A DNA stretch of 64,000 nucleotides, from contig JAPJQV010000003.1 in the NCBI GenBank assembly GCA_030824965.1, positions 1 through 64,000 on the forward strand, given 5' to 3'. This document shows positions 17,401-24,551 of the stretch, piece after piece. The notes under the pieces are model-generated. The model was given only the letters and a program-made list of their open reading frames with translations. It ran no database searches and was not told the DNA's origin. The stretch comes from Micavibrio sp. (GTDB lineage: Bacteria; Pseudomonadota; Alphaproteobacteria; Micavibrionales; Micavibrionaceae). Both the position numbers and the translations under genes were made by a program. Numbering within the stretch: position 1 is the stretch's first letter; each line of letters starts with the position of its first letter.

Positions 17401-18596
17401 GTCACGACAACCGGCACCCCGCCAGAAGTCAAAGCTCCGCCGGTAGAACCGCCGAATGCGAAATCGCCCGTCAATTGGACAGGTGGAACCGTTGTGCTTG
17501 GGCCATCGGAGCCAAAATCGAAAGCGATTTTGCTTGAGATATTGTGGTTGCCCGATTCATCAATTGTAACTTGAGATGCAGCTCCGAACGGGTTTGTATT
17601 AACAGCGGCAGCCGGATTTGCGCCTGTAGGGCCAAGACGGGATGCCGGAGCATTATAAATAAGGGAAGTCGCGCCAATCGCACCGATTGAAGCCAGGCCA
17701 TTTAATGCCACAGCCCCAGGCTCACTTGCAAAACCATATCCGCCACGACCGCCAGACAAAGCGCCAGCAGCACCGGCAGCAGGCTCGATATCGGCAACAG
17801 CCTCTTCGCCGGCAGCAGGCTCAACATCAGGAGCACCTTCACCGGAAGCCTTACGCGCAGCGGATTGGCCGCTTGCAGCAGTTTCTTCACCGGCAGCAGG
17901 CTCGGCATCGGCAGCAGTTTCAGCAGCGGTACCCTTTCTGGCAGCTGTTTGAGCCGCAGTTTCATCAGCTACAGTTTGTGCAAAAGATGGAGTTTCTACC
18001 AATTTGCAAGATGTCAGCAATGCCGTTGAATCGACGACAGAACCGTCAGCTAAAGTAAGTGCTGGCGGCAACTCGGAATCCATAGAAGAAAAATAATTTT
18101 TCATGACAAGAACGCCACCGTCCTTGAATGTGACGATCAGATTTTGGCCGGCTTGGGCAGCGCTGGCTGTTGAATCCATATCAAATCCCATTTTATATTC
18201 TTTTCCGGGCTGGATTGTTTTTTCAACGATCTGGCCTGCAGGCGGCTCGGACAAAGTGACCAGGCCTTTTGCATCTGTGCTACCGAATTGAACCGGGCCT
18301 TGGGCCAGTTGTCTGTTAAGTTCTTCAGGATAAATAATCGTATTGTCGGAGAGCTGAATAATAGTGTCGCGGCCACAGGATTGTGCGGAATTTACCAATT
18401 CCTGGAAGTTTTCAACCTCAACTTTTGAGCCGTCAGTAAAAGAAATCTCAAGTTTATCGCCAGATGTCAAATTCATCTCGGAAATGCTGTCTTGAGCAAA
18501 AGACATCGTGTTGACCTGACCAGGCTGCAACGAAACAGGAAGATCAAAAATTTTATTGGCATTCGTTGTTTCGATAGCTGTTGTATCTTTTGGCAT
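11484..18596 (-). CDS. Giant repeat adhesin, type I secretion substrate (VCBS/T1SS-143-like)
   Basis: The 2370-residue protein has no Sec signal. Residues 1-200 hold two copies of a Bap-prefix/retention-like beta module (GDKLEISFTDGSKVEVENF; QNLIVTFKDGGVLVMKNYF). Residues 205-280 are an Ala/Glu linker containing PAAG three times. A tandem array (about 345-2135) alternates two domain types: type A carries GGNLTSGGVAVVVTYANG and LDHADKSNPDD, type B carries ITGNVTSNDDFGSDG and FTYVIADKDGDTDT. The order is A-B six times, then A-A, making 14 domains. The last ~235 residues hold a distinct beta domain and a Ser/Thr/Val/His-rich tail. No RTX GGxGxD nonapeptides are visible. GGAG lies nine bases before the ATG. 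It is probably displayed on the cell surface. Confidence 0.92.
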   Translation of the reverse strand: MPKDTTAIETTNANKIFDLPVSLQPGQVNTMSFAQDSISEMNLTSGDKLEISFTDGSKVEVENFQELVNSAQSCGRDTIIQLSDNTIIYPEELNRQLAQGPVQFGSTDAKGLVTLSEPPAGQIVEKTIQPGKEYKMGFDMDSTASAAQAGQNLIVTFKDGGVLVMKNYFSSMDSELPPALTLADGSVVDSTALLTSCKLVETPSFAQTVADETAAQTAARKGTAAETAADAEPAAGEETAASGQSAARKASGEGAPDVEPAAGEEAVADIEPAAGAAGALSGGRGGYGFASEPGAVALNGLASIGAIGATSLIYNAPASRLGPTGANPAAAVNTNPFGAASQVTIDESGNHNISSKIAFDFGSDGPSTTVPPVQLTGDFAFGGSTGGALTSGGVPVVVTRSGNVYTGKAGANTVFTFTIQSDGTYTFVQNKGFDHADKADPNDNIILNFGVVGTDKDGDQAVTSVSVNILDDAPIATDDTNTVGSAPLSVTGNVLTNDKVGYDASGKVTAVTFNGTTVAVPAAGNVTIVGTYGTLVINADGAYTYTSKNTALGKDDFTYTMRDFDGDTDTAVLSVTVTDLDTLPTIGNATSTVDETSFGTTIAVSGTVSADFKGDTPGTITGGNSFTSGGSKLGGNLTSDGVAVVVTYANGVYTGKAGATTVFTLSIGADGKYTYTQFKTLDHADKSNPDDIINLTFGVTGTDVDGDKVNGTITINVKDDGPLAVADTGNVTAANPTITGNVTSNDDFGSDGKPTHAVTKIIFNGTTYNVPADGSNITVTSAHGKLTINQSGQYSYTSTTTTGGVDTFTYVIADKDGDTDTVPATSTLKITVDDIDYTPTVTNATNTVDETNLGPITVTGAVTANYFSDGPGAITGSNTFSSGGSKLGGNLTSGGVAVVVTYANGVYTGKAGNETIFTLTLGADGKYSFTQIGVLDHADKSNPDDVITLNFGLTATDADGDKANGTITINVKDDGPLAVADTGKVTAANPTITGNVTSNDDFGSDGKPTHAVTKVIFNGTTYNLPVDGSNVTITSANGKLTINDKGVYSYTSTTTTGGVDTFTYVIADKDGDTDTVPATSTLKITVDDIDYTPTVTNATNTVDETNLGPITVTGAVTANYFSDGPGAVAGRDTFSSGGSKLGGNLTSGGVAVVVTYANGVYTGKAGNDTVFTLTIGTDGKYSFVLNKPLDHADKTNPDDIINLNFGIKATDADGDVANGTITINVKDDGPLAVNDSASVAPGTTTITGNVTSNDDFGSDGKPTHAVTKVIFNGTTYNLPVDGSNVTITSANGKLTINDKGVYSYTATTKTGGSDTFTYVIADKDGDTDTAPATATLKITVDDIDYTPTVTNATNTVDETNLGPITVTGAVTANYFADGPGAVTGRDTFSSGGSKLGGNLTSGGVAVVVTYANGVYTGKAGNATIFTLKVNADGTYSFTQNGVLDHADKSNPDDVINLNFGIKATDADGDVANGTITINVKDDGPLAVADTGKVTAANPTITGNVTSNDDFGSDGKPTHAVTKVIFNGTTYNLPVDGSNVTITSANGKLTINDKGVYSYTSTTTTGGVDTFTYVIADKDGDTDTVPATSTLKITIDDIDYTPTVTSDVNTIDETDLGPITINDSVSANYFSDGAGGITGNNSFASSGSKTGGNLTSGGVAVVVTYANGVYTGKAGNDTVFTLTIGTDGKYTFVLNKPLDHADKTNPDDIITLDFGVIATDADGDKSVPGKITINVKDDGPTAVNDTSTVNPATKTVSGDVTSNDDFGSDGKPVQSVTKITFGGTTYTLPADGSNVTITTGNGKLVINKDGKYTYTSTTTTGGVDNFTYVIKDKDGDTDTSATTATLKITTDDVDFTPTVTSSTKTVDETNMNPNTSVTGSVVADYFDDAPGSITGNNSFSSAGSKAGGNLTSNGVAVVVTYANGVYTGKAGATTVFTLTIGANGSYTYNQFKPLDHADKSNPDDIINLKFGVIATDGDGDKSIPGTITINVKDDGPAITGSTVQVDESNMSAATPTTSATGKVTVDFGTDGAGSVTGNNSFSSTGSLLGGKLTSKGVDVTVTQTGNTYIGKAGAEEVFKLVINADGTYTYTQSKILDHADPKDPNDIITLNFGARATDYDGDTADTVIKVNVLDDGPTTVPVPSVAICVNNYEDNVFLPTAAYATVITMTADTTGQGNQTLKLVLSGLDPDWAFTPVVQSGGNWVPVNIGTYNAAAGTWTLELGPGENFDGKFYFKPNDNTDLRDITFTATVTENGQSVTQTDDFNIIVGSYDTVAKSMAMATNDAPVDDAVISKVASKSLANDNLPDYSSVIESDGDATQHAINNFVHNTSSSSKVSTSTSTATEEVTAHAVTVSSTPEEIQHQVQHQVA
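12190..17560 (-). repeat. Tandem adhesin repeat array with ~762-bp A+B units
   Basis: The DNA encoding the alternating A and B domains repeats with a period of 762 bp (254 residues). The same anchor occurs at 13991, 14753, 15515 and, diverged, at 16277 and 13226. The stretch around 13801-14140 is nearly identical to 15325-15664, whereas the copy between them differs more. Short-read assemblies could collapse or shuffle this array. Confidence 0.9.
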
Positions 18597-18678
18597 AGTC
18601 TATTGCTCCGCTCTAAATTTTATAAAACACACCTGCTGGTCAGGCACCCATTACCAGAAATTTTTAGAAAGTTGGATA

Positions 18679-18708
18679 GTTTTACCCGAAAGGTGACATT
18701 TATGTCAA
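18679..18708 (-). promoter_or_regulatory. Putative adhesin promoter
   Basis: On the minus strand a perfect -35 TTGACA (18708-18703) is followed after 18 nt by TAAAAC (18684-18679). This would give a 5' UTR of roughly 75 nt before the adhesin ATG. The assignment is a consensus match by eye. Confidence 0.5.
18694..18707. promoter_or_regulatory. Palindrome TGACAT-N2-ATGTCA over the adhesin -35
   Basis: A perfect 6+2+6 inverted repeat overlaps the TTGACA box of the putative adhesin promoter. This is a typical position for a dimeric repressor operator. The binding protein is unknown. Confidence 0.5.
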
Positions 18709-18802
18709 CTTAATATTTAAGTCTTTTTTAACGAATATGTCAGGAATATGGCTAAGTTATTGAAAATTCTTGATTACATAAAACAAGGTCATAAGATTAC
18801 CA

Positions 18803-20245
18803 TTAATATTCTTTTAATCCTCCGATAAGCACATATTTTGTTTCCATAAATTCATTAAGGCTTTCCGGCCCGCCTTCACGCCCTAACCCGGATTGCTTAA
18901 AGCCTCCAAAAGGAACATTCGCTGCCGATAGGGCAATTTCATTAACGCCGACCATACCGTACTCGAGAGCCTTGGAAACACGTAGGCACTGACCAAGATC
19001 ATTCGAATAAAAATAAGCCGCCAGACCATATATAGTGTCATTGGCGAGCCTGATCGCTTCTTTTTCAGTATCGAATTTATAAACAGCCGCCACAGGTCCA
19101 AAAATCTCGTCTTCGAAAGCTTTCATCTGCGTCGTCATACCGGTTAGCAAAGTGGGCTCATAAAAAAGGCTGTTTTCTTTTGCTATCCCGCCCGTTTTAA
19201 TCTGCGCGCCATTGCTTTCTGCATCCCGGACAAGCTTTTCGACTTTATCAAGACCACTCTGATTGATCAAAGGCCCTATAATCGTGTCAGATTCGAGTCC
19301 GTTCCCTATTTTAAAGCTTTTGATTTTGCGACTGAAAGCTTCAACAAATTCATCATGAATATCTGCCTGAACAAAAATCCGGTTCGCGCAAATACAAGTC
19401 TGACCTGCATTACGAAATTTATTCGTTACGGCACCATCGACAGCCTGCTCCAGATTAGCAGAGTTAAAAACAATAAAAGGAGCATTGCCACCCAATTCAA
19501 GCGAAACTTTTTTTACGGTGTCAGAGGCCTGCTTCATGAGCGTCCGACCAATTTGCGTCGATCCAGTAAAAGAAATTTTCCGTATTTTCTCGTGCGTAGT
19601 TAGAATCTTACCAACAATTTCGGTGTTAAACTTACTTGCCGTAACGATATTTAGAACGCCTTTAGGAAACCCGGCATCTTCAGCCAAAACTGCCAACGCC
19701 AATGCTGATAGAGGCGTATCCTGCGCTGGTTTCAACACGACTGTGCAGCCAGCGGCTAGAGCTGGCGCGACCTTGCGCGTAATCATTGAATGTGGGAAAT
19801 TCCACGGTGTAATTGCACCCACAACGCCGATGGCTTCGCGATAGGTTATAATTTGGGTATCAGCTTTAAAGACAGGAATTGTTTCGCCATAGCTGCGCTT
19901 GGCTTCTTCTGCCGACCACTCAATGGCCTCTGCATTCGAGATTTCAGCTAAGGATTCCTTTAAAGGCTTGCCTTGTTCCTGAGTTAACAGCTGAGCCAGC
20001 GCATCTTTGTTATCGATAATTAGCTGTTTCCATTTTTGCAGAATGGCAGCGCGATCTGCCGCCAGCATATTTTTCCATAGCAGAAAAGCATCGGAAGCAG
20101 CTTTTATAGCGGCATTGGTTTCATCCGCGCTGCAATCACTGACCTCAGTGATTTTTTCCAATGTCGCAGGATTTATGACATCAAAAGTTGTGGGCGTTTT
20201 AACCCACTCGCCATTGATATAAGCATCTTGTCTGATTAAATCCAA
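18803..20245 (-). CDS. gabD: NAD(P)-dependent succinate-semialdehyde dehydrogenase
   Basis: This aldehyde dehydrogenase probably oxidises succinate semialdehyde to succinate in the cytoplasm (GABA shunt). Catalytic Glu lies in LELGGNAP and catalytic Cys in AGQTCICANR, a context typical of GabD-type enzymes. The C-terminal GFKQSGLGREGG motif is also present. The start is set at TTG 20245 because GGGGAG lies six bases upstream and DLIRQDAYINGEWV then aligns with known GabD N-termini. An earlier TTG at 20287 has no ribosome site. No GABA transaminase gene is adjacent. Confidence 0.88.
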   Translation of the reverse strand: MDLIRQDAYINGEWVKTPTTFDVINPATLEKITEVSDCSADETNAAIKAASDAFLLWKNMLAADRAAILQKWKQLIIDNKDALAQLLTQEQGKPLKESLAEISNAEAIEWSAEEAKRSYGETIPVFKADTQIITYREAIGVVGAITPWNFPHSMITRKVAPALAAGCTVVLKPAQDTPLSALALAVLAEDAGFPKGVLNIVTASKFNTEIVGKILTTHEKIRKISFTGSTQIGRTLMKQASDTVKKVSLELGGNAPFIVFNSANLEQAVDGAVTNKFRNAGQTCICANRIFVQADIHDEFVEAFSRKIKSFKIGNGLESDTIIGPLINQSGLDKVEKLVRDAESNGAQIKTGGIAKENSLFYEPTLLTGMTTQMKAFEDEIFGPVAAVYKFDTEKEAIRLANDTIYGLAAYFYSNDLGQCLRVSKALEYGMVGVNEIALSAANVPFGGFKQSGLGREGGPESLNEFMETKYVLIGGLKEY

Positions 20246-20305
20246 AGGAAACTCCCCGCGTTGACAATTGAACGCTGCAGCAAACAATTGGTTCCGAAGT
20301 ATCGC

Positions 20306-21046
20306 TTATTTTTCCGGAAGAACTTTCAGTTTCTTCTTAGAGTTTTTGTTTCGAAGAACCATATTGATCGCTTCAACGGCGAAAGAGAAGCCCATGGCGA
20401 AATACAGGTAACCTTTTGGAATTTCCAGATGAAAGCCTTCGCCAATAAGGGCCATACCTATCAATAGCATATACGACAGTGCCAAAACCTTAACAGTTGG
20501 GTGTCGGGCAATAAAATCACTGACCCAGTTAACCGCCAGGACCATAAAGATCACAGATATAATGATGGCGGCGATCATCACTTCGATGTGTTCGGCAACG
20601 CCGACCGCAGTTAAAACGCTATCGAAAGAGAAAACCACATCCATCAGTACGATCTGACCGATTACAAGCGGCAATGTCGAAAATTTAGGTGCACCGCCTT
20701 CTTCATCGTCGGCGCCTTCGATCTTATGATGAATTTCAGTCGTACCTTTAGCCAAAAGGAAGAGACCACCGATAACAAGGATAATTTCTCTCCAGGAAAA
20801 ATCATTGCCGAAAGCTGTAAAGAGCGGCGTTGTTAGATGAGCAAGAACGAATATCAGGGAAAGCAGGACAATACGGGAAACAAGGGCAATAACCAATCCG
20901 AGCTTGCGCGCCAGATTGCGTTGATGGACGGGCAATTTGTCGGATAAAATCGAAATAAGAATGAGGTTATCGATGCCGAGCACGACTTCGAGTGCGAGAA
21001 GCGTAACGAAGCTTGCCCATGCTGCTGGATCGAGTAGAATTTCCAT
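20306..21046 (-). CDS. TerC family integral membrane protein
   Basis: The 246-residue protein has about seven membrane helices. It shows the TerC signature LEVVLGIDNLILISILSDKLP near the N-terminus, shown here only in part of its length, and a second conserved acidic motif MDVVFSFDSVLTAVG in the middle. TerC-family proteins are linked to metal export (notably manganese) and tellurite resistance; the substrate here is not known. A ribosome site AAAGGG lies upstream of the ATG. It is divergent from tspO, with a 74-bp AT-rich shared upstream region, and lies just upstream of gabD on the same strand. Confidence 0.9.
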   Translation of the reverse strand: MEILLDPAAWASFVTLLALEVVLGIDNLILISILSDKLPVHQRNLARKLGLVIALVSRIVLLSLIFVLAHLTTPLFTAFGNDFSWREIILVIGGLFLLAKGTTEIHHKIEGADDEEGGAPKFSTLPLVIGQIVLMDVVFSFDSVLTAVGVAEHIEVMIAAIIISVIFMVLAVNWVSDFIARHPTVKVLALSYMLLIGMALIGEGFHLEIPKGYLYFAMGFSFAVEAINMVLRNKNSKKKLKVLPEK

Positions 21047-21120
21047 TTATATAACCCTTTGATATATTAAACTCTTTTACGTTCTAAAATATAATGCTTC
21101 GAAGATAAAGGATAATCGGT

Positions 21121-21591
21121 ATGCGCATTTCTTTTAACTCATATTGGATTTTGCCGATTTGGATTGCATTATATCTCGGCGTTGCTTCTTTTATCGGCAA
21201 CATGACCCGCCATGCCATTCCAGGATGGTATGAAAATCTCAGCAAACCTTCGCTCAATCCGCCTGATTTTATATTTCCGATTGTCTGGACTACCCTTTAT
21301 ATAATGATCGCCATATCCGGCTGGCGGATATGGAAGAATAAAGCAGGCATTAAAATCAAAACGGCTTTTATCCTGCAAACCGTCATGAACTGGGCCTGGA
21401 GTTATTTATTTTTTTATTACCATTGGCTGGGCACATCGTTCTTCTGGATTATCGGCCTTATTATTTGCGTTGCGCTATTAATGACATTCTTAATCCGTGT
21501 CGATCGTAAAACGGCCCTGTTGCTCGCCCCTTACCTGCTATGGATATGCTTTGCTGCCTATCTCAATTTAATGATCTGGAAATTAAACTAA
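21121..21591 (+). CDS. tspO: TspO/MBR family tryptophan-rich sensory protein
   Basis: The 156-residue protein has five membrane helices and many Trp residues. Family motifs include WYENLSKPSLNPPDFIFPIVW (cited only in part), WAWSYLFFYYHWLG, and LLWICFAAYLNLMIWKLN at the C-terminus. TspO proteins bind porphyrins and related ligands in the membrane and modulate stress or photosynthesis genes in alphaproteobacteria. Length is typical. AAAGGA lies about ten bases before the ATG. The gene ends in its own small terminator and is followed by a candidate small RNA. Confidence 0.93.
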   Translation: MRISFNSYWILPIWIALYLGVASFIGNMTRHAIPGWYENLSKPSLNPPDFIFPIVWTTLYIMIAISGWRIWKNKAGIKIKTAFILQTVMNWAWSYLFFYYHWLGTSFFWIIGLIICVALLMTFLIRVDRKTALLLAPYLLWICFAAYLNLMIWKLN

Positions 21592-21612
21592 ATGCAAAAA
21601 CTTGCATTTTTA
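21591..21612 (+). terminator. Terminator of tspO
   Basis: AATGCAA (21591-21597) pairs with TTGCATT (21602-21608) around a 4-nt loop, followed by TTTTAAAA. The stem starts within the tspO stop codon. The stem is AT-rich, so efficiency may be modest. Confidence 0.6.
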
Positions 21613-21629
21613 AAAGAAATGTCTATATT
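21602..21629 (+). promoter_or_regulatory. Putative promoter of the 21637-21710 small RNA
   Basis: TTGCAT (21602-21607) and TATATT (21624-21629) are separated by 16 nt, placing initiation near 21636-21637, exactly where the RNA hairpin begins. The -35 overlaps the right arm of the tspO terminator. Confidence 0.5.
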
Positions 21630-21636
21630 ATAAGCA

Positions 21637-21710
21637 GGATCCCGGTCCTATCCTTAAGCTGCTCGGACAAACCGAGCGGTATTGAGGGTGAGGCACCGGG
21701 ATCTTTTTTT
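21637..21710 (+). ncRNA. Candidate ~74-nt small RNA with intrinsic terminator
   Basis: The segment folds into one long hairpin. GATCCCGGT (21638-21646) pairs with ACCGGGATC (21695-21703), and an inner stem GCTCGG (21661-21666) pairs with CCGAGC (21672-21677). Partly paired sides lie between them, and seven T residues close the element (21704-21710). A promoter-like sequence sits directly upstream. It lies between convergent tspO and serA. I could not match it to 4.5S RNA (the GGAA domain-8 loop is absent) or to another RNA I know. An alternative reading is an elaborate bidirectional terminator. Confidence 0.6.
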
Positions 21711-21714
21711 ATGC

Positions 21715-23292
21715 CTAGAATTTCAATCGTTTAACTTGGTTAATCTGTGGCAAAGCTTCTACCTTCGTAAAAACGTCATCCGGCAAAGCACGGTCCAGCG
21801 CAACCAAAGCGACCGCCGTTTTGCCTGCTTCAACCCGGCCTAGACGGAAATCGGCGATATTATGGCCATGATCCGCCAGAATTGTTCCAAGCCCGCCGAT
21901 CATGCCCGGCTTGTCCTCGTTACGGATAAACAGCATGTGCTCGGTAATATCCGCTTCGATCGGCACCCCTTCGATATTGACAATGCGCGGTTCTTTTCCG
22001 GCAAATAAGGTTCCGGTCAGTTCTTTGGTGCGGCCTTCGGTCTCTACTTTTAAGCGGATACCCGTGGGCCATTGCGGGTCGGTGTCAGTTTTAGTTTCAG
22101 AAACGACGATGCCTTTGGATTTTGCAATTTCCGGCGCGTTTACCATGTTCACTGAATCTGATATTGCTCCGAGAAGCGCGGCAAGAACGCAGGCCGTCAA
22201 AGGCTTTGTATTCAGTTTTGCCGCCGCGCCGATATACTCGATTTCCACTTTCTTGAAGGCCGTTTCGGTGACCTGCCCGGCGAAGCTACCGAGCTCGGTT
22301 GCGAGCGCCATGTAAGGTTTCAATTTCGGCGCATCCTCGGCGGAGATCGACGGCATATTGACAGCGTTAGTGACTGCACCGCTCAAAAGAAAATCCGACA
22401 TTTGCTCTGCAACCTGAATAGCGACATTCACTTGCGCTTCGGAAGTCGATGCGCCCAGATGCGGTGTGCAGATGACATTCGGATGCCCGAACAGGATATT
22501 CTCTGTCGCAGGTTCTGTTTCAAATACATCGAGCGCCGCACCGGCGACATGGCCACTATCCAAAGCTTCCTTCAAATCAGATTCGACGATCAATCCGCCA
22601 CGCGCGCAATTGATGATGCGAACGCCTTTTTTGGTTTTAGCCAGCGCCGCCTTGTCGATCATTTTATTGGTCTTATCGGTTTTGGGTACATGGATCGTGA
22701 TGAAATCACTACGCTCCAATAACTGATCAAGCTCGACTTTTTCAACGCCCAGTTCTGCCGCTTTTTCGACTGATAAAAACGGATCGTAGGCAATGACTTT
22801 CATTTCCAGCCCGATCGCACGGCGAATGACGATAGAGCCTATATTTCCGGCCCCGATCACACCGAGCGTTTTATTGAACAGCTCGACACCCATGAATTTC
22901 GATTTCTCCCACTTCCCGGCATGGGTTGATTCATTGGCCTGTGGAATCTGGCGCGCAAGCGCCATCATCATCGAAATTGCATGTTCGGCAGTCGTAATAG
23001 AATTACCAAATGGCGTGTTCATAACGACGATACCTGCTGCTGTAGCTGCCGGGACATCGATCGTGTCGACTCCAATTCCGGCGCGGCCTATAACCTTTAC
23101 GCGTGTATTTGCGGAAATGACATCTGCATTGATTTTAGCCGAAGATCGTGCGGCAATCCCGTCATAATCATTGATAATTTTTTTGATTTCTTCGGGAGCA
23201 AGTCCGGTCCTGATATCGTAATCAATTCCCCGGGCGCGGAATATATCTTCCGCCAATTTATCCATTTTATCCGCGATCAGTACTTTAGGCAT
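21715..23292 (-). CDS. serA: D-3-phosphoglycerate dehydrogenase
   Basis: SerA oxidises 3-phosphoglycerate to 3-phosphohydroxypyruvate, the first step of serine synthesis. The 525-residue protein is the long form: substrate-binding and nucleotide-binding domains (GVIGAGNIGSIVIRRA), catalytic His in the CTPHLGAST loop, then an intervening domain and a C-terminal ACT domain (RNEDKPGMIGGLGTILADHG). The ACT domain suggests serine feedback. ATG 23292 is preferred because GGAG lies nine bases upstream; MPKVLIADK is a standard N-terminus. It is downstream of serC on the same strand. Confidence 0.96.
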   Translation of the reverse strand: MPKVLIADKMDKLAEDIFRARGIDYDIRTGLAPEEIKKIINDYDGIAARSSAKINADVISANTRVKVIGRAGIGVDTIDVPAATAAGIVVMNTPFGNSITTAEHAISMMMALARQIPQANESTHAGKWEKSKFMGVELFNKTLGVIGAGNIGSIVIRRAIGLEMKVIAYDPFLSVEKAAELGVEKVELDQLLERSDFITIHVPKTDKTNKMIDKAALAKTKKGVRIINCARGGLIVESDLKEALDSGHVAGAALDVFETEPATENILFGHPNVICTPHLGASTSEAQVNVAIQVAEQMSDFLLSGAVTNAVNMPSISAEDAPKLKPYMALATELGSFAGQVTETAFKKVEIEYIGAAAKLNTKPLTACVLAALLGAISDSVNMVNAPEIAKSKGIVVSETKTDTDPQWPTGIRLKVETEGRTKELTGTLFAGKEPRIVNIEGVPIEADITEHMLFIRNEDKPGMIGGLGTILADHGHNIADFRLGRVEAGKTAVALVALDRALPDDVFTKVEALPQINQVKRLKF

Positions 23293-23368
23293 AGTCTTTA
23301 ACTCCATTTTGTCTTGTTGGAAAACAGACTTAGAGCGTATCAGGTGGGCTGAAATAAGACGAGTATAA

Positions 23369-23392
23369 AAAAAGCGGCTTATGCCGCTTTTT
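23369..23392 (-). terminator. Terminator overlapping the serC 3' end
   Basis: AAAAAGCGGC (23369-23378) pairs with GCCGCTTTTT (23383-23392). On the minus strand the stem is followed by further T residues. The serC stop codon lies in the 4-nt loop, so the last Ala codons form the stem. It should limit read-through from serC into serA. Confidence 0.85.
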
Positions 23393-24551
23393 CAAAAGTT
23401 TTCGTACATGTTTCTACAAACGCCCATTCAAGCCAAGGCAATAGAGACGTCAGATCGGTTTTCTCGATCGTCGCACCGCCCCAGATACGAAGTCCGGCAG
23501 GTGCTGCGGCGTAAGAAGCGATATCATGCGCGGCTTTTTCTTTCGACAGCAGGGATGTCATATCTTTTACGAACATTTTACGCGCTTCGTCGTCCAAGGC
23601 ACAGAATTTATCGTCTGTAATCGACAGGCAGATCGATGTGCGGGAGCGGGTCTCAATGCTTGGGGGCAGGAATTCTACCCATGATGTTTTTTCGACCCAG
23701 TCTTCGATGACTTTCAAATTTTCAATGCAACGTTTCTCGGTCGCTTTCCAGCCACCTAAAGATTCGACCCATTTCAAGGCGTCCAGACAATCTTCGACCG
23801 CCATCATCGATGGGGTATTAATGGTCTCGCCTACGAAAATACCATCAATAAGCTTGCCTTTTTTCGTCATGCGGAAAATTTTCGGCAACGGACGATCCGG
23901 CACGAAATTCTGAAGGCGTTCAATAGCCCGCGGTGACAGTACGATCATCCCATGCGCACCTTCACCACCTAAAACTTTTTGCCATGACCATGTCGTCACA
24001 TCGAGTTTCGACCAGTCCATTTCATAGGCGAATACGGCAGAGGTCGCGTCACAGAAAGTCAAGCCCTTGCGGTCGGCTTTGATCCAGTCATGGTTTGGAA
24101 TGCGTACGCCGGATGTCGTACCATTCCAGACAAAGACAACATCGTTATCCGTATCGGCCTGTGTAAAATCTACCACTTCCCCATAACCGACCTTAAACGT
24201 CCGTGTATTGGGCAGTTTCAATTGGCCAACAACATCTTCCCACCATTCATTCGAGAAATTTTCCCAGACCAGAACATCGACGGGACGTTCGCCGAGCATC
24301 GACCAGAGAGCCATTTCGATAGCTCCTGTATCAGAAGCAGGGACTATACCGATCTTGTAGTCAGCCGGTATATCCAAAACCTGACGATGACGCTCGATCA
24401 CTTCTTTTAATTTATCTTTCCCTTTAGCGGCGCGATGCGACCTTCCAAGAAAAGCTTCTTTCAAAACTTCTTCGCAGTTCCAGCCCGGGCGCTTTGAACA
24501 GGGGCCGGAAGAAAAATTCGGATTTTGTGGCAGGATGGTCGGCTTTTGCAT
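23379..24551 (-). CDS. serC: Phosphoserine aminotransferase
   Basis: SerC converts 3-phosphohydroxypyruvate and glutamate to phosphoserine and 2-oxoglutarate using PLP. The 390-residue sequence is of the alphaproteobacterial type: [13 protein letters not shown] near the start, [13 protein letters not shown], the [15 protein letters not shown] region, and the PLP lysine in [18 protein letters not shown] 24551 is chosen since AAGAGG lies six bases upstream. It is preceded by a 287-bp region with structured RNA and is divergent from serB. Confidence 0.95.
   Translation of the reverse strand: MQKPTILPQNPNFSSGPCSKRPGWNCEEVLKEAFLGRSHRAAKGKDKLKEVIERHRQVLDIPADYKIGIVPASDTGAIEMALWSMLGERPVDVLVWENFSNEWWEDVVGQLKLPNTRTFKVGYGEVVDFTQADTDNDVVFVWNGTTSGVRIPNHDWIKADRKGLTFCDATSAVFAYEMDWSKLDVTTWSWQKVLGGEGAHGMIVLSPRAIERLQNFVPDRPLPKIFRMTKKGKLIDGIFVGETINTPSMMAVEDCLDALKWVESLGGWKATEKRCIENLKVIEDWVEKTSWVEFLPPSIETRSRTSICLSITDDKFCALDDEARKMFVKDMTSLLSKEKAAHDIASYAAAPAGLRIWGGATIEKTDLTSLLPWLEWAFVETCTKTFEKAA

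Noticed and set aside
12190..17560. Regular repeats suggesting CRISPR or a satellite array
   Set aside because: The period is 762 bp and in frame with protein domains, so it is coding repetition.
20246..20287. Upstream TTG start for gabD
   Set aside because: There is no ribosome site, and GGGGAG correctly precedes the TTG at 20245.
21637..21710. Assignment of the hairpin to 4.5S (SRP) RNA
   Set aside because: The conserved domain-8 GGAA tetraloop and flanking internal loops are absent.
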